A stretch of 64,000 nucleotides of DNA from Citrobacter farmeri (GTDB lineage Bacteria; Pseudomonadota; Gammaproteobacteria; Enterobacterales; Enterobacteriaceae), in assembly GCF_019048065.1 (NCBI RefSeq), contig NZ_CP077291.1, positions 248,001-312,000 of the forward strand. The letters are read 5' to 3'. The notes beneath the pieces are model-generated. The model did no database searches and had not been told where the DNA came from. It worked only from the letters and a program-made list of their open reading frames with translations. This document shows positions 32,955 to 45,289 of this stretch, in pieces. The position numbers were made by a program, and so were the translations under genes. Each line of letters begins with the position of its first letter. The first letter of the stretch is position 1.

Positions 32955-34259
32955 ATGAAAACCCGTACCCAACAGATCGAAGAATTACAGAAAGAATGGA
33001 CACAACCGCGCTGGGAAGGCATTCGCCGCCCATACAGCGCGGAGGAAGTGGTGAAATTACGCGGCTCGGTCAATCCGGAATGCACGCTGGCACAACTGGG
33101 CGCGGCCAAAATGTGGCGTCTGCTGCACGGTGAATCGAAAAAAGGCTACATCAACAGCCTTGGTGCGCTGACCGGTGGCCAGGCGTTACAGCAGGCGAAA
33201 GCGGGCATCGAAGCGGTGTATCTGTCGGGCTGGCAGGTTGCGGCGGACGCTAACCTGGCGTCCAGCATGTACCCGGATCAATCACTCTACCCGGCGAACT
33301 CGGTTCCGGCTGTGGTGGATCGGATCAACAACACTTTCCGTCGTGCGGATCAGATCCAATGGTCCAGCGGTATTGAACCCAACGATCCGCGCTATGTGGA
33401 TTACTTTCTGCCGATCGTTGCTGATGCGGAAGCCGGTTTTGGCGGCGTACTGAATGCCTTTGAGCTGATGAAATCGATGATTGAGGCCGGTGCAGCGGCT
33501 GTTCACTTCGAAGATCAACTGGCTTCGGTGAAGAAGTGCGGCCATATGGGCGGTAAGGTGCTGGTGCCGACTCAGGAAGCGATTCAGAAACTGGTTGCAG
33601 CCCGTCTGGCGGCTGACGTCATGGGCGTACCGACGCTGGTCATCGCCCGTACCGATGCGGATGCGGCGGATCTGATCACTTCCGACTGCGATCCGTATGA
33701 CAGCGAATTTATTACCGGTGAGCGTACCAGTGAAGGGTTCTTCCGCACGCATGCCGGCATTGAGCAAGCGATTAGCCGTGGTCTGGCCTATGCCCCGTAT
33801 GCCGACCTGGTCTGGTGTGAAACCTCTACGCCGGATCTTGAACTGGCGAAGCGTTTTGCCGATGCCATTCACGCGAAGTATCCGGGCAAACTGCTGGCCT
33901 ACAACTGCTCGCCGTCGTTCAACTGGCAAAAGAATCTGGATGACAAGACCATCGCCAGCTTCCAGCAGCAGTTATCTGATATGGGCTACAAGTATCAGTT
34001 CATCACCCTGGCCGGCATCCACAGCATGTGGTTCAACATGTTCGATCTCGCACGTTCTTATGCACAGGGCGAAGGCATGAAGCATTACGTTGAAAAGGTA
34101 CAGCAGCCGGAATTCGCCGCGGGCCCGGACGGTTACACGTTCGTCTCTCACCAACAGGAAGTGGGCACCGGCTACTTCGATAAAGTTACCACCATTATTC
34201 AGGGCGGCGCATCATCGGTGACCGCGCTGACTGGTTCGACCGAAGAATCGCAGTTCTGA
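32955..34259 (+). CDS. aceA: Isocitrate lyase
   Basis: AceA splits isocitrate into glyoxylate and succinate, the first step of the glyoxylate bypass. The 434-residue protein has the catalytic-cysteine signature [10 protein letters not shown] near residue 193, the metal-site stretch [10 protein letters not shown] near residue 155 and FEDQLASV near residue 184. I chose the ATG at 32955 ([11 protein letters not shown]), preceded by ggagcat; an ATG five codons upstream is also in frame. Length equals E. coli. Confidence 0.97.
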   Translation: MKTRTQQIEELQKEWTQPRWEGIRRPYSAEEVVKLRGSVNPECTLAQLGAAKMWRLLHGESKKGYINSLGALTGGQALQQAKAGIEAVYLSGWQVAADANLASSMYPDQSLYPANSVPAVVDRINNTFRRADQIQWSSGIEPNDPRYVDYFLPIVADAEAGFGGVLNAFELMKSMIEAGAAAVHFEDQLASVKKCGHMGGKVLVPTQEAIQKLVAARLAADVMGVPTLVIARTDADAADLITSDCDPYDSEFITGERTSEGFFRTHAGIEQAISRGLAYAPYADLVWCETSTPDLELAKRFADAIHAKYPGKLLAYNCSPSFNWQKNLDDKTIASFQQQLSDMGYKYQFITLAGIHSMWFNMFDLARSYAQGEGMKHYVEKVQQPEFAAGPDGYTFVSHQQEVGTGYFDKVTTIIQGGASSVTALTGSTEESQF

Positions 34260-34263
34260 TTAA

Positions 34264-34336
34264 TGCCCGGTGGCGCTACGCTTACCGGGCCTACGAAGGG
34301 ATGTAGGCCGGATAAGCGAACGCGCCATCCGGCATG
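34264..34336. repeat. REP pair between aceA and aceK
   Basis: Two facing REP units, cccggtggcgctacgcttac and taggccggataagcgaacgc. At this location in E. coli, REP sequences are thought to contribute to the sharp drop in expression from aceA to aceK by stabilising the upstream message or stopping part of transcription. Confidence 0.92.
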
Positions 34337-34337
34337 A

Positions 34338-36086
<1,749 letters not shown>

Positions 36087-36090
36087 TTAC

Positions 36091-36172
36091 TGTAGGCCGG
36101 ACAAGGCGCTTACGCCGCCATCCGGCAATATGCGCCGATCTGCCTGATGGCGCTATGCTTATCAGGCCTACC
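36091..36172. repeat. REP pair between aceK and iclR
   Basis: One REP unit (taggccggacaaggcgctta) and a facing, diverged second unit (cctgatggcgctatgcttat) lie in the gap between the convergent aceK and iclR genes. The arpA pseudogene found here in K-12 is absent. Confidence 0.9.
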
Positions 36173-36173
36173 G

Positions 36174-36197
36174 AAAATCCCCCTGAGGGGGATTTTG
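36174..36197. terminator. Bidirectional terminator between aceK and iclR
   Basis: The perfect palindrome aaaatccccc/gggggatttt with a two-base loop gives a GC stem with T-runs on either strand. It can terminate both aceBAK and iclR. Confidence 0.85.
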
Positions 36198-36198
36198 C

Positions 36199-37023
36199 TT
36201 ACCGGATCCCGCCGTATGCCAGCGTCACCTCTTTCGCTGCCTTGATCACCATCGCGCCAAACTCGGTAACGCGATCGTCGGTGATGCGCGAAATCGGGCC
36301 GGAGATGGAGATCGCAGCAAACGGTTCGCGATGTTCGTCATAAATGCACGACGCCACGCAGCGCAGGCCGAGCGCATGTTCCTCATCATCAAAAGAATAA
36401 CCGCGCTTACGGGTCTGGGCGAGGTCGTCCTTCAGATGAACCGGGGAGACCAGCGTCGCATGGGTGTACGCATGCAGCCCTTTTCGGTGCAGCAACTGAG
36501 TCACCTGTTCCTCGCTCAACTGCGCTAAAAATGCTTTGCCCGCGCCGGAGGCGTGCATCGGCAGTTTACCGCCAATCGGCGCAGACATGCGCATCAGCTG
36601 GGTGCACTGTACCTGGTCAATGATAATCGCCTGATGGTCACTCTGATCCAGCACCGCCAGATTCACCGTTTCGCCGGAATCTTCCATCAGTTTGCGCAGA
36701 ATGGGATGGACAATTGCCAGCAGATTGCGGCTCTGTAAAAAGCTGCTGCCGACGATGAACGCATGGGCACCTATCGCCCAGTGCCCAAGATCGCCCACCT
36801 GACGCACAAAACCCTGCTGCTGCATGGTGGTCAGCAAACGGTGGGTGGTGGAGTTCGGCAGGCCCGCTTGCTGTGCCAGTTCAGTCAAGGCTACGCTACC
36901 GTTGGATTCCGCGATCCATTCCAGTAGTTTCAGGCCACGGGTCAGTGACTGAACCTGTCCGGCAGCGGGGGCGGTCGTCGCGGCGGGTTTTCTGCCGCGT
37001 TTGGCAGGTACGGGTGCAACCAT
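36199..37023 (-). CDS. iclR: Glyoxylate bypass operon repressor
   Basis: IclR represses aceBAK and is modulated by glyoxylate and pyruvate. The 274-residue protein has a basic N-terminus (AKRGRKPAA), a winged helix-turn-helix (SVALTELAQQAGLPNSTTHRLL near residue 43) and a C-terminal effector domain with MHASGAGKAFLAQL near residue 150 and GLRCVASCIYDEH near residue 218. Length equals E. coli. It faces aceK and is divergent from metH. Confidence 0.97.
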   Translation of the reverse strand: MVAPVPAKRGRKPAATTAPAAGQVQSLTRGLKLLEWIAESNGSVALTELAQQAGLPNSTTHRLLTTMQQQGFVRQVGDLGHWAIGAHAFIVGSSFLQSRNLLAIVHPILRKLMEDSGETVNLAVLDQSDHQAIIIDQVQCTQLMRMSAPIGGKLPMHASGAGKAFLAQLSEEQVTQLLHRKGLHAYTHATLVSPVHLKDDLAQTRKRGYSFDDEEHALGLRCVASCIYDEHREPFAAISISGPISRITDDRVTEFGAMVIKAAKEVTLAYGGIR

Positions 37024-37218
37024 AGCGGATTCCTTTTCTGTATCGTGGAAATCATTTTCGTTTTATTCAATTATAATGCAAGAAATCTTGTACTGATCGG
37101 ATGAGTGAAGCTGAACATGTCTCATGTTGCCCGTTGTTGGCTTTTCCGTCATTAATGTTTATGCGAGTATGTTTCGTTGAGCTTTTTTCAGTCTGGTTGA
37201 GCGTTGTCGGGAGCAAGT

Positions 37219-40200
37219 GTGAGCAGCAAAGTTGAACAACTGCGTGCGCAGTTAAATGAACGTATTCTGGTGCTGGATGGCGGCATGGGCACGATGATCC
37301 AGAGCTACCGTCTGAGCGAAGAGGATTTCCGTGGTGAACGCTTTGCCGACTGGCCGTGCGACCTGAAAGGCAACAATGACCTGCTGGTGCTGAGCAAGCC
37401 CGAGGCGATCGCTGCCATTCACAACGCGTACTTTGACGCGGGCGCGGACATCATTGAAACCAACACCTTCAACTCCACCCCCATCGCGATGGCGGATTAC
37501 CAGATGGAATCCCTGTCGGCGGAGATCAACTTTGCCGCCGCGAAACTGGCGCGCGCCTGTGCTGATGAGTGGACCGCTCGTACCCCGGAAAAACCACGCT
37601 ATGTTGCGGGCGTTCTCGGCCCAACCAACCGGACCGCGTCGATCTCGCCGGATGTGAATGACCCGGCATTTCGTAATATCACCTTTGACCAGCTGGTGGC
37701 CGCGTACCGCGAATCGACCAAAGCGCTGGTGGAAGGCGGAAGTGACCTGATTTTAATTGAAACCGTCTTTGATACGCTGAACGCGAAAGCGGCAATTTTC
37801 GCCGTTAAAGAGGAGATGGAAGCGCTGGGCGTCGACCTGCCGATCATGATTTCCGGCACCATTACCGATGCTTCAGGCCGTACGCTTTCCGGTCAGACCA
37901 CGGAGGCGTTTTATAACTCCCTGCGCCATGCCGAACCGCTCACCTTCGGTCTCAACTGCGCGCTGGGGCCGGACGAACTGCGCCAGTATGTGCAAGAGCT
38001 TTCACGCATTGCCGAATGCTACGTGACGGCGCACCCGAACGCCGGGTTGCCTAATGCTTTCGGTGAATACGATCTTGATGCCGATACGATGGCGAGTCAG
38101 ATCCGCGAGTGGGCCGAAGCGGGTTTTCTGAATATCGTCGGCGGTTGCTGCGGCACCACCCCGGAACACATTACGGCGATGAGTCGTGCGGTCGAGGGGC
38201 TGCCGCCGCGTCAGCTGCCGGAGATCCCGGTAGCCTGTCGTCTGTCCGGTCTTGAACCGTTGAATATTGGCGATGACAGCCTGTTTGTGAACGTCGGCGA
38301 GCGTACCAACGTCACGGGCTCTGCCAAATTCAAGCGCCTGATTAAAGAAGAAAAATACAGCGAAGCACTGGATGTTGCCCGTCAGCAGGTAGAAAGCGGT
38401 GCGCAGATTATTGATATCAACATGGATGAGGGGATGCTCGACGCCGAAGCGGCGATGGTGCGTTTCCTCAACCTGATCGCCGGTGAGCCGGATATTGCTC
38501 GTGTGCCGATCATGATTGACTCGTCGAAATGGGAAGTCATTGAGAAAGGGCTGAAGTGCATTCAGGGCAAAGGCATCGTTAACTCCATCTCCATGAAAGA
38601 GGGGGTTGAGATCTTCACCCATCACGCGAAGCTGCTGCGTCGCTATGGCGCGGCGGTAGTGGTGATGGCCTTTGATGAACAGGGCCAGGCGGATACCCGC
38701 GCGCGTAAAATCGAGATTTGCCGCCGTGCGTACAAGATTCTCACCGAAGAGGTGGGCTTCCCGCCGGAAGACATCATTTTCGACCCGAATATTTTCGCGG
38801 TGGCGACCGGGATTGAAGAGCACAACAACTACGCGCAGGACTTTATCGGTGCCTGTGAAGACATCAAACGCGAGCTGCCGCATGCGCTGATCTCCGGCGG
38901 TGTATCTAACGTTTCGTTCTCGTTCCGCGGTAACGACCCGGTGCGCGAAGCGATTCACGCCGTGTTCCTCTACTACGCCATTCGCAATGGTATGGACATG
39001 GGGATTGTGAACGCCGGCCAACTGGCGATTTACGACGATCTGCCTGCTGAATTGCGCGATGCGGTCGAGGACGTGATCCTCAACCGCCGTGATGACGGCA
39101 CTGAGCGATTGCTGGAGCTGGCGGAGAGATACCGTGGCAGCAAGAGTGATGAGACGGCCAACGCCCAACTGGCGGAATGGCGCACCTGGGAAGTTAAAAA
39201 ACGCCTTGAGTACTCGCTGGTCAAAGGCATCACCGAATTTATCGAGCAGGACACCGAAGAGGCGCGTCAGCAGGCTACCCGTCCGATTGAAGTGATTGAA
39301 GGGCCGCTGATGGACGGTATGAACGTCGTCGGCGACCTGTTCGGTGAGGGTAAGATGTTCCTGCCGCAGGTGGTGAAATCCGCCCGCGTAATGAAACAGG
39401 CGGTGGCGTATCTCGAACCGTTTATTGAAGCCAGCAAAGAGAAAGGTTCCAGCAACGGTAAAATGGTGATCGCCACCGTGAAGGGCGACGTTCACGATAT
39501 CGGCAAGAATATTGTTGGCGTGGTTCTGCAATGTAACAACTACGAAATCGTCGATCTTGGCGTGATGGTGCCGGCGGAGAAGATTCTCAGAACGGCTAAA
39601 GAAGTGAACGCGGATCTGATCGGTCTTTCCGGGCTGATTACCCCGTCACTGGACGAAATGGTCAATGTGGCGAAAGAGATGGAACGTCAGGGCTTCACCA
39701 TACCGCTGCTGATTGGCGGGGCGACGACCTCGAAAGCGCATACGGCGGTGAAAATCGAGCAGAACTACAGTGGCCCAACGGTTTACGTGCAGAACGCCTC
39801 GCGCACCGTTGGCGTGGTTGCCGCGCTGCTTTCTGATACTCAGCGCGATGACTTCGTCGCTCGTACCCGTAAAGAGTATGAAACCGTGCGTATCCAGCAT
39901 GGTCGCAAAAAACCGCGCACGCCACCCGTTTCCCTGCAGGCTGCGCGCGATAACGATCTGGCCTTCGACTGGGAAAGCTACACGCCGCCGGTGGCGCATC
40001 GTCTGGGCGTGCAGGCGGTCGAAGCCAGTATTGAAACGCTGCGTAACTACATCGACTGGACCCCGTTCTTTATGACCTGGTCGCTGGCGGGTAAATATCC
40101 GCGCATCCTTGAAGATGAGGTGGTCGGCGTTGAGGCGAAGCGCCTGTTTAACGATGCCAACGACATGCTGGATAAACTGAGTGCTGAGAAGGCGCTGAAT

Positions 40201-40902
40201 CCGCGCGGCGTGGTGGGGCTGTTCCCGGCAAACCGGGTGGGTGATGACATCGAAATCTATCGTGATGAAACACGCACCCACGTGCTAACCGTTAGTCATC
40301 ATCTGCGTCAGCAAACGGAAAAAGTTGGTTTCGCCAACTACTGTCTGTCCGATTTTGTCGCACCGAAGCTGTCTGGTAAAGCGGACTACATCGGTGCCTT
40401 TGCGGTGACCGGAGGTCTGGAAGAAGACGCGCTGGCGGAGGCGTTCGAAGCGCAGCACGATGATTACAACAAGATCATGGTGAAAGCGCTTGCCGACCGT
40501 CTGGCGGAAGCCTTCGCGGAATACCTGCATGAGCGCGTGCGTAAGGTTTACTGGGGTTATGCGGCCAACGAGAACCTCAGTAACGAGGAGTTGATTCGCG
40601 AAAACTACCAGGGAATTCGTCCGGCGCCGGGATATCCGGCCTGTCCGGAGCACACCGAGAAAGGCACCATCTGGCAGTTGCTGGATGTGGAAAAACACAC
40701 CGGCATGAAGCTCACTGAATCCTTCGCCATGTGGCCTGGCGCATCGGTCTCCGGCTGGTATTTCAGTCATCCGGACAGCAAGTACTACGCGGTCGCGCAG
40801 ATTCAGCGCGATCAGGTGGAGGACTATGCTTTCCGTAAAGGGATGAGCGTCGCTGACGTTGAACGCTGGCTGGCCCCTAACCTGGGCTATGACGCCGACT
40901 GA
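37219..40902 (+). CDS. metH: Cobalamin-dependent methionine synthase
   Basis: MetH methylates homocysteine using methyl-cobalamin recharged from methyltetrahydrofolate. The 1227-residue protein has four modules: homocysteine binding (1-~325, zinc cysteines in GGCCGTTP near residue 310), folate binding (~355-650), cobalamin binding with cap (~650-895; the cobalt-ligand histidine is in [11 protein letters not shown] near residue 759) and the AdoMet reactivation domain with [15 protein letters not shown] near residue 1134. The start is a GTG at 37219, as in E. coli, with a gggag site upstream. BtuB in this window supplies its cofactor. Confidence 0.97.
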   Translation: MSSKVEQLRAQLNERILVLDGGMGTMIQSYRLSEEDFRGERFADWPCDLKGNNDLLVLSKPEAIAAIHNAYFDAGADIIETNTFNSTPIAMADYQMESLSAEINFAAAKLARACADEWTARTPEKPRYVAGVLGPTNRTASISPDVNDPAFRNITFDQLVAAYRESTKALVEGGSDLILIETVFDTLNAKAAIFAVKEEMEALGVDLPIMISGTITDASGRTLSGQTTEAFYNSLRHAEPLTFGLNCALGPDELRQYVQELSRIAECYVTAHPNAGLPNAFGEYDLDADTMASQIREWAEAGFLNIVGGCCGTTPEHITAMSRAVEGLPPRQLPEIPVACRLSGLEPLNIGDDSLFVNVGERTNVTGSAKFKRLIKEEKYSEALDVARQQVESGAQIIDINMDEGMLDAEAAMVRFLNLIAGEPDIARVPIMIDSSKWEVIEKGLKCIQGKGIVNSISMKEGVEIFTHHAKLLRRYGAAVVVMAFDEQGQADTRARKIEICRRAYKILTEEVGFPPEDIIFDPNIFAVATGIEEHNNYAQDFIGACEDIKRELPHALISGGVSNVSFSFRGNDPVREAIHAVFLYYAIRNGMDMGIVNAGQLAIYDDLPAELRDAVEDVILNRRDDGTERLLELAERYRGSKSDETANAQLAEWRTWEVKKRLEYSLVKGITEFIEQDTEEARQQATRPIEVIEGPLMDGMNVVGDLFGEGKMFLPQVVKSARVMKQAVAYLEPFIEASKEKGSSNGKMVIATVKGDVHDIGKNIVGVVLQCNNYEIVDLGVMVPAEKILRTAKEVNADLIGLSGLITPSLDEMVNVAKEMERQGFTIPLLIGGATTSKAHTAVKIEQNYSGPTVYVQNASRTVGVVAALLSDTQRDDFVARTRKEYETVRIQHGRKKPRTPPVSLQAARDNDLAFDWESYTPPVAHRLGVQAVEASIETLRNYIDWTPFFMTWSLAGKYPRILEDEVVGVEAKRLFNDANDMLDKLSAEKALNPRGVVGLFPANRVGDDIEIYRDETRTHVLTVSHHLRQQTEKVGFANYCLSDFVAPKLSGKADYIGAFAVTGGLEEDALAEAFEAQHDDYNKIMVKALADRLAEAFAEYLHERVRKVYWGYAANENLSNEELIRENYQGIRPAPGYPACPEHTEKGTIWQLLDVEKHTGMKLTESFAMWPGASVSGWYFSHPDSKYYAVAQIQRDQVEDYAFRKGMSVADVERWLAPNLGYDAD

Positions 40903-41079
40903 TCGGCCCGGGAGTTTCCTGCCAGCCTCAGCCAGTCGGCGGCGTTGGCGCTGTCCGGATTTCTGTTGTCCGAATGCGGGAAAGTGGGATCCCTATGGTG
41001 GTATCACTCACGTTCGGCATGAAGTGAGTGGGAAATCGCCGACAGGATGTCACGAAACTGTCATCTTTCCTTACAACTA
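40903..41079 (+). promoter_or_regulatory. metH-yjbB gap with a Pho-box-like sequence
   Basis: This part of the 387-base metH-yjbB gap shows no gene. At 41046-41064 it contains gatgtcacgaaactgtcat, two 11-base-spaced tgtca repeats like the PhoB box (ctgtcat repeats). That would fit the phosphate-transporter-like yjbB, but a hairpin and a REP pair lie between the site and the gene. Low confidence. Confidence 0.35.
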
Positions 41080-41103
41080 ACAGGGGGCTTGCCGGGCCCC
41101 CTG
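41080..41103 (+). terminator. Terminator-like hairpin after metH
   Basis: The stem cagggggc/gccccctg, with loop ttgccgg, is followed by tctctttctt, a weak T-rich tail. It lies about 180 bases after the metH stop. Confidence 0.7.
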
Positions 41104-41156
41104 TCTCTTTCTTGCGTTTAAACCCTTATACTGGAAGAAGGCTCATGAACGTTACT

Positions 41157-41236
41157 TGCCGGATGGCGGCGTATGCGCCTTATCCGGCCTACCGGGCTTA
41201 TTTGTAGGCCTGATAAGCGCAGCGTCATCAGGCATG
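41157..41236. repeat. REP pair upstream of yjbB
   Basis: Two facing REP units: gccggatggcggcgtatgcg and taggcctgataagcgcagcg. They lie in the gap before yjbB, after the metH terminator-like hairpin. Confidence 0.92.
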
Positions 41237-41289
41237 ATGCTGGCGCCATGAGTCCCGGGAACCTATAACAATAAGGAGTACCTGATTCC

Positions 41290-42921
41290 GTGTTAACTTT
41301 GCTCCACCTGCTTTCTGCTGTCGCCCTGCTGGTCTGGGGTACTCATATTGTGCGTACTGGCGTCATGCGGGTGTTTGGCGCTCGCCTGCGTACCATTCTG
41401 AGCCGTAGCGTTGAAAAGAAACCGCTCGCCTTCTGCGCGGGGATTGGCGTCACCGCGCTGGTACAGAGCAGTAACGCCACCACCATGCTGGTAACCTCGT
41501 TCGTCGCTCAGGATCTTGTCGCGCTGACGCCTGCGTTGGTGATTGTACTCGGCGCTGACGTGGGGACCGCGCTGATGGCGCGTATCCTCACCTTCGATTT
41601 ATCATGGTTGTCGCCGCTGCTGATTTTTATCGGCGTGATCTTCTTCCTCGGCCGTAAACAGTCACGCGCCGGACAACTGGGGCGAGTGGGGATCGGCCTT
41701 GGCCTGATCCTGCTGGCGCTGGAGCTGATTGTGCAGGCCGTCACGCCCATGACGCAGGCCAACGGCGTGCAGGTGATTTTCGCCTCGCTGACCGGCGATA
41801 TCATGCTGGATGCGCTAATTGGCGCGATGTTCGCGATAATCAGTTATTCCAGCCTGGCGGCGGTACTGTTAACGGCCACCCTGACGGCGGCAGGGATCAT
41901 CTCCTTCCCGGTGGCGCTGTGTCTGGTGATTGGCGCCAACCTCGGCTCCGGCCTGCTGGCGATGCTCAACAACAGCGCGGCTAATGCCGCCGCGCGGCGC
42001 GTAGCGCTCGGCAGTTTGCTGTTCAAGCTGGTGGGCAGCCTGATTATTCTGCCGTTTGTTCATCCGCTGGCGAATCTGATGGATCAACTGCCGCTGCCAA
42101 AAGCTGAACTGGTGATCTATTTCCACGTCTTCTACAACCTGGTGCGTTGCCTGGCGATGATTCCCTTCGCCGAGCCGATGGCGCGCTTCTGTAAGCGCAT
42201 CATCCGTGACGAGCCAGAGCTGGATGCACACCTCAAGCCGAAGCACCTTGACGTTAGCGCGCTGGATACGCCGACCCTTGCGCTGGCCAATGCCGCCCGT
42301 GAGGCGCTGCGTATTGGTGATGCGATGGAACAGATGATGGAAGGGCTGAAAAAGGTAATGCACGGCGAGCCACGCGAAGAGAAAGAGCTGCGTAAAATGG
42401 CGGATGATATTAACGTGCTCTACACCGCCATTAAGCTATACCTGGCGCGGATGCCGAAAGAGGAACTGGCGGAGGAGGAGTCGCGCCGCTGGGCAGAGAT
42501 CATCGAGATGTCGCTCAACCTTGAACAGGCGTCAGATATTGTGGAGCGCATGGGGAGCGAAATTGCCGACAAATCGCTGGCGGCGCGGCGGGCGTTTTCG
42601 ATTGAGGGGTTAAAAGAGCTGGATGCGCTCTATGACCAACTGCTCAGCAACCTGCAGCTGGCGATGTCGGTGTTCTTTTCCGGCGACGTGACCAGTGCTC
42701 GCCGGTTGCGTCGTAGCAAACATCGTTTCCGGATCCTGAACCGTCGTTACTCGCATGCGCACGTAGACCGTCTGCATCAGCAGAACGTACAAAGCATCGA
42801 AACCAGTTCCCTGCACCTGGGGTTACTGGGCGATATGCAGCGTCTGAACTCGCTGTTCTGTTCCGTGGCTTACAGCGTGCTGGAACAGCCGGACGAAGAC
42901 GACGAGCGGGATGATTACTGA
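41290..42921 (+). CDS. yjbB: Sodium/phosphate cotransporter-like protein YjbB
   Basis: A 543-residue inner-membrane protein of the NptA/PNaS family; E. coli YjbB exports phosphate. It has inverted QSSNATTM-type repeats (ALVQSSNATTMLVTS near residue 57 and a second YSSLAAVLLTATLTAAG near residue 183), about eight membrane segments in the first 300 residues, and a C-terminal PhoU-like helical domain (EMSLNLEQASDIVERMGSEI near residue 400). The start is a GTG at 41290 with an aaggag site. Its neighbour is pepE, facing it across a REP pair. Confidence 0.95.
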   Translation: MLTLLHLLSAVALLVWGTHIVRTGVMRVFGARLRTILSRSVEKKPLAFCAGIGVTALVQSSNATTMLVTSFVAQDLVALTPALVIVLGADVGTALMARILTFDLSWLSPLLIFIGVIFFLGRKQSRAGQLGRVGIGLGLILLALELIVQAVTPMTQANGVQVIFASLTGDIMLDALIGAMFAIISYSSLAAVLLTATLTAAGIISFPVALCLVIGANLGSGLLAMLNNSAANAAARRVALGSLLFKLVGSLIILPFVHPLANLMDQLPLPKAELVIYFHVFYNLVRCLAMIPFAEPMARFCKRIIRDEPELDAHLKPKHLDVSALDTPTLALANAAREALRIGDAMEQMMEGLKKVMHGEPREEKELRKMADDINVLYTAIKLYLARMPKEELAEEESRRWAEIIEMSLNLEQASDIVERMGSEIADKSLAARRAFSIEGLKELDALYDQLLSNLQLAMSVFFSGDVTSARRLRRSKHRFRILNRRYSHAHVDRLHQQNVQSIETSSLHLGLLGDMQRLNSLFCSVAYSVLEQPDEDDERDDY

Positions 42922-42932
42922 TCGGAAAATGA

Positions 42933-43017
42933 ATGCCGGATAAGCGTGGCGTTTATCCGGCCTACAATGCGCGCAATCTGTAGGCCGGATAAGGCGTTTA
43001 CGCCGCCATCCGGCAAC
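42933..43017. repeat. REP pair between yjbB and pepE
   Basis: Two facing REP units, gccggataagcgtggcgttt and taggccggataaggcgttta, fill the gap between the convergent yjbB and pepE genes. Confidence 0.93.
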
Positions 43018-43022
43018 GTCGG

Positions 43023-43712
43023 TTAAAAGCAGTGGCCTGCTTCAATGGCAACCGCGTCTTTCCCGGCTTCAAACACATACGTCGTGTTCGGACCGCCAAG
43101 CACCGCCTGGCCTTTGCTCACTTTAATCCAGTTTCCTTCCGGCAGACCGATCACCGTCAGTTCTGGCGCGACAACCAGTAGTTCTCGAATACGCTGTTCA
43201 CGCGTTTCGCCTTTATGGCCTTCCGGCAGCGCGTTAGTGAAATGCGGGTTAATCTGCAGCGGGAACAGGCCCAGCGCATCAAAACCTTTCGGATCGACAA
43301 TCGGCATGTCGTTGGTGGTGCGAATGGTCTGGCAGGCGAGGTTCGCGCCCGCGCTCCAGCCGATGTACAGTGCACCGCGTTTAACCACGTCAACCATCGG
43401 TGCCAGCAATCCGCGTTCGCGGCTCTCTTTCAGCAACTGGAAGGTATTCCCTCCACCGACAATCACCACTTCCGCATTTTCAATTGCCGCCAGCGGATCG
43501 GCGACGCTGTGAATGCCCACCACTCTGACGCCCATCGGGGCGAAGATCGCTGCCGTTTTTTCCGTGTACTCATCCCAGGTCTGCGTTACGCCTGCGAACG
43601 GAATAAACACCGCCGAACGGCGGCCATTCAACTGTTCCGCAATCAGCGGTAGCGCGTGTTCCATCCAGCCTTTACCCGGCAGCGTCGAGTTACTTAATAA
43701 AAGCAGTTCCAT
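43023..43712 (-). CDS. pepE: Alpha-aspartyl dipeptidase (peptidase E)
   Basis: PepE hydrolyses dipeptides with N-terminal aspartate in the cytoplasm (family S51). The 229-residue protein has the serine nucleophile in [11 protein letters not shown] near residue 120, the conserved [12 protein letters not shown] near residue 84, and [19 protein letters not shown] with the catalytic acid and histidine near residues 135-157. Two adjacent ATGs occur; I chose 43712 because it is better spaced from the ggag site and gives the E. coli length. The E. coli backbone resumes only at rluF. Confidence 0.95.
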   Translation of the reverse strand: MELLLLSNSTLPGKGWMEHALPLIAEQLNGRRSAVFIPFAGVTQTWDEYTEKTAAIFAPMGVRVVGIHSVADPLAAIENAEVVIVGGGNTFQLLKESRERGLLAPMVDVVKRGALYIGWSAGANLACQTIRTTNDMPIVDPKGFDALGLFPLQINPHFTNALPEGHKGETREQRIRELLVVAPELTVIGLPEGNWIKVSKGQAVLGGPNTTYVFEAGKDAVAIEAGHCF

Positions 43713-43715
43713 CAT

Positions 43716-44638
43716 TTCTCCGTGAAATCAGAAAATTACAAAACGCGGTAATGTACCACTGACAGTGTAGCGCCTTACTGACATGGCTCACGATGTTGGA
43801 CAGAGATTGCGGAAAGGCAAAATGGCATTTTACCGGTTATCCCCCTTCCAGACGCATTTATCAGCGCTGACCGGTATTCACTGGCGGAAGATTTTCTCGC
43901 TAATTTACGATGAAACAGGTGCGATAGACGTATTAAACCGTGTGAGGCATTTTTCAATATTTAAGTCTGAAAATGATAATTATTTTTAGCATGGCAAATA
44001 CAGAATAGATTTTGGCAGTTTTATATTTATTTTATCGATGTTTTTATTCAATAATCCTGAAGGTTGAAAGGGGTTCTTATTTTAAAATTTAGACAATGAT
44101 CTATTTGGCAAGGCAGTAAAAATGCGGCTCTGTCATAGACTTAACCTGGAAAAGACTGACGTTAAGTAAAAAAGGCATACAGCGAACGCTCATCCCTTCT
44201 GAAGCCCCGACCAGGCATCCGAGGGGGCAGTATCGCACTGGATGGGGTCAGGCAAGCAATTTTCATATTTATGTAACAAAATATTTCATTTGAAACGTGT
44301 GGTTTTTTGTAACTTGCTGAAATATAGGAATTTTACCAAAAATTTAAATTTATGTATCTTTTTGTTTTACTTACAATCAGTAAGGTAAATTCCGAAAAAA
44401 AGATCGATTACAACGATCGATATTTCTGTAGTAATAGTCTTTATCTATTAATTTTGTTTTATCGATCAGGTTTGACAATCAATATTGCTCATGTACTATT
44501 TTGGTTGAATCAATATTATACCGACAGCAGCAGAGTGGGTGTGCCGGACTATGTCAGAATAAATAATCTCGCCGGATAACAGACTCCCTACTAAGAATAA
44601 ATGAACGGGCTGTCCATGATATAGGGAGCGTAATCTGT
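43716..44638. other. AT-rich gap before the LuxR-like regulator
   Basis: These 923 bases are markedly AT-rich compared with the flanking backbone. Short open frames occur on the plus strand at 43783-43989 and 44352-44579, but I see no ribosome-binding site or family match for either. A sigma-70-like promoter fits ttgaca at 44472-44477 and tactat at 44494-44499 with a 16-base spacer, pointing to the regulator that starts at 44639. AT-rich leaders of this kind are typical H-NS targets; that is inference. Confidence 0.5.
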
Positions 44639-45184
44639 ATGACAAAGGAATATATAAAGACGTGCCATATCGCCAGTTGGCCTGAAAATGATTTTTATTT
44701 TTCCAGGGGAATCTCCGTTCTGGCCAGAAAATTGATTAATTCTCATTCCGGCTCAGGCTATCTGTTTATTCACCTTAATAACTATACATTAAAGAATTTC
44801 TTTCGATCATTCTCTCAATTGAGTAAGAGTGGTTATCAGTTGATCATCATTTCCAGCCAACGACTCATGCCACTGGCTTTTTTCTGGCACCTGAAATGCC
44901 AGGCTGTTAGCGCAATCTTTGAATCGCGTTGTTCTGTTAACGATATCATTCGCGGTCTGGACACTGTCGCGATGGGGCGTCAAATCGTGTGGTCATTCCC
45001 GGGACCAGCCTGTCGACTCTCCTCAAGAGATGTTTTGCTTCTGCGACATTATCTTGAAGGCGGAAGTATGAGTTATTTACAGGAGAAACATTGCCGCGCC
45101 TATTCCACCTTGCAAGGATGGAAAACCGCTGTTGCTCGTAAATTTAAAGTCAAGAAGCTCGAACACCTGCTTATTCCAAACTGA
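44639..45184 (+). CDS. LuxR-type regulator with degenerate receiver-like N-terminus
   Basis: A 181-residue probable transcription factor that I do not recognise as a named gene. Residues ~125-180 fit a LuxR helix-turn-helix (RLSSRDVLLLRHYLEG, then TLQGWKTAVARKFKVKKLEHLL). The first 120 residues have a receiver-like pattern (YQLIIISSQRL, VSAIFESRCSVNDIIRGLDTVAMG) without visible phosphorylation-site aspartates, as in RcsA and BglJ. It lies 105 bases upstream of the autotransporter on the same strand and in an AT-rich segment. I infer that it controls the adhesin; nothing tests this here. Confidence 0.75.
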   Translation: MTKEYIKTCHIASWPENDFYFSRGISVLARKLINSHSGSGYLFIHLNNYTLKNFFRSFSQLSKSGYQLIIISSQRLMPLAFFWHLKCQAVSAIFESRCSVNDIIRGLDTVAMGRQIVWSFPGPACRLSSRDVLLLRHYLEGGSMSYLQEKHCRAYSTLQGWKTAVARKFKVKKLEHLLIPN

Positions 45185-45289
45185 ATAACACGCTCAAAAA
45201 TCAGTTTTCTTTTCTTCGGCCCATGAACTTTTCATAAGCCGCAGAGAAGTGCTCGTCAAATATGGACTTTATTAACTATGGATTTAGAT

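Noticed and set aside
38002-39531. A 509-codon open frame on the minus strand
   Set aside because: It lies entirely within metH, which is intact and matches its family over its full length. Long antisense frames are expected opposite GC-biased coding sequence, and this one has no family resemblance or ribosome-binding site.
43783-43989. A 68-codon frame in the AT-rich gap after pepE
   Set aside because: No ribosome-binding site, no family match and ordinary composition; likely chance.
44352-44579. A 75-codon frame upstream of the LuxR-like regulator
   Set aside because: It overlaps the best candidate promoter for the regulator and has no convincing ribosome-binding site.
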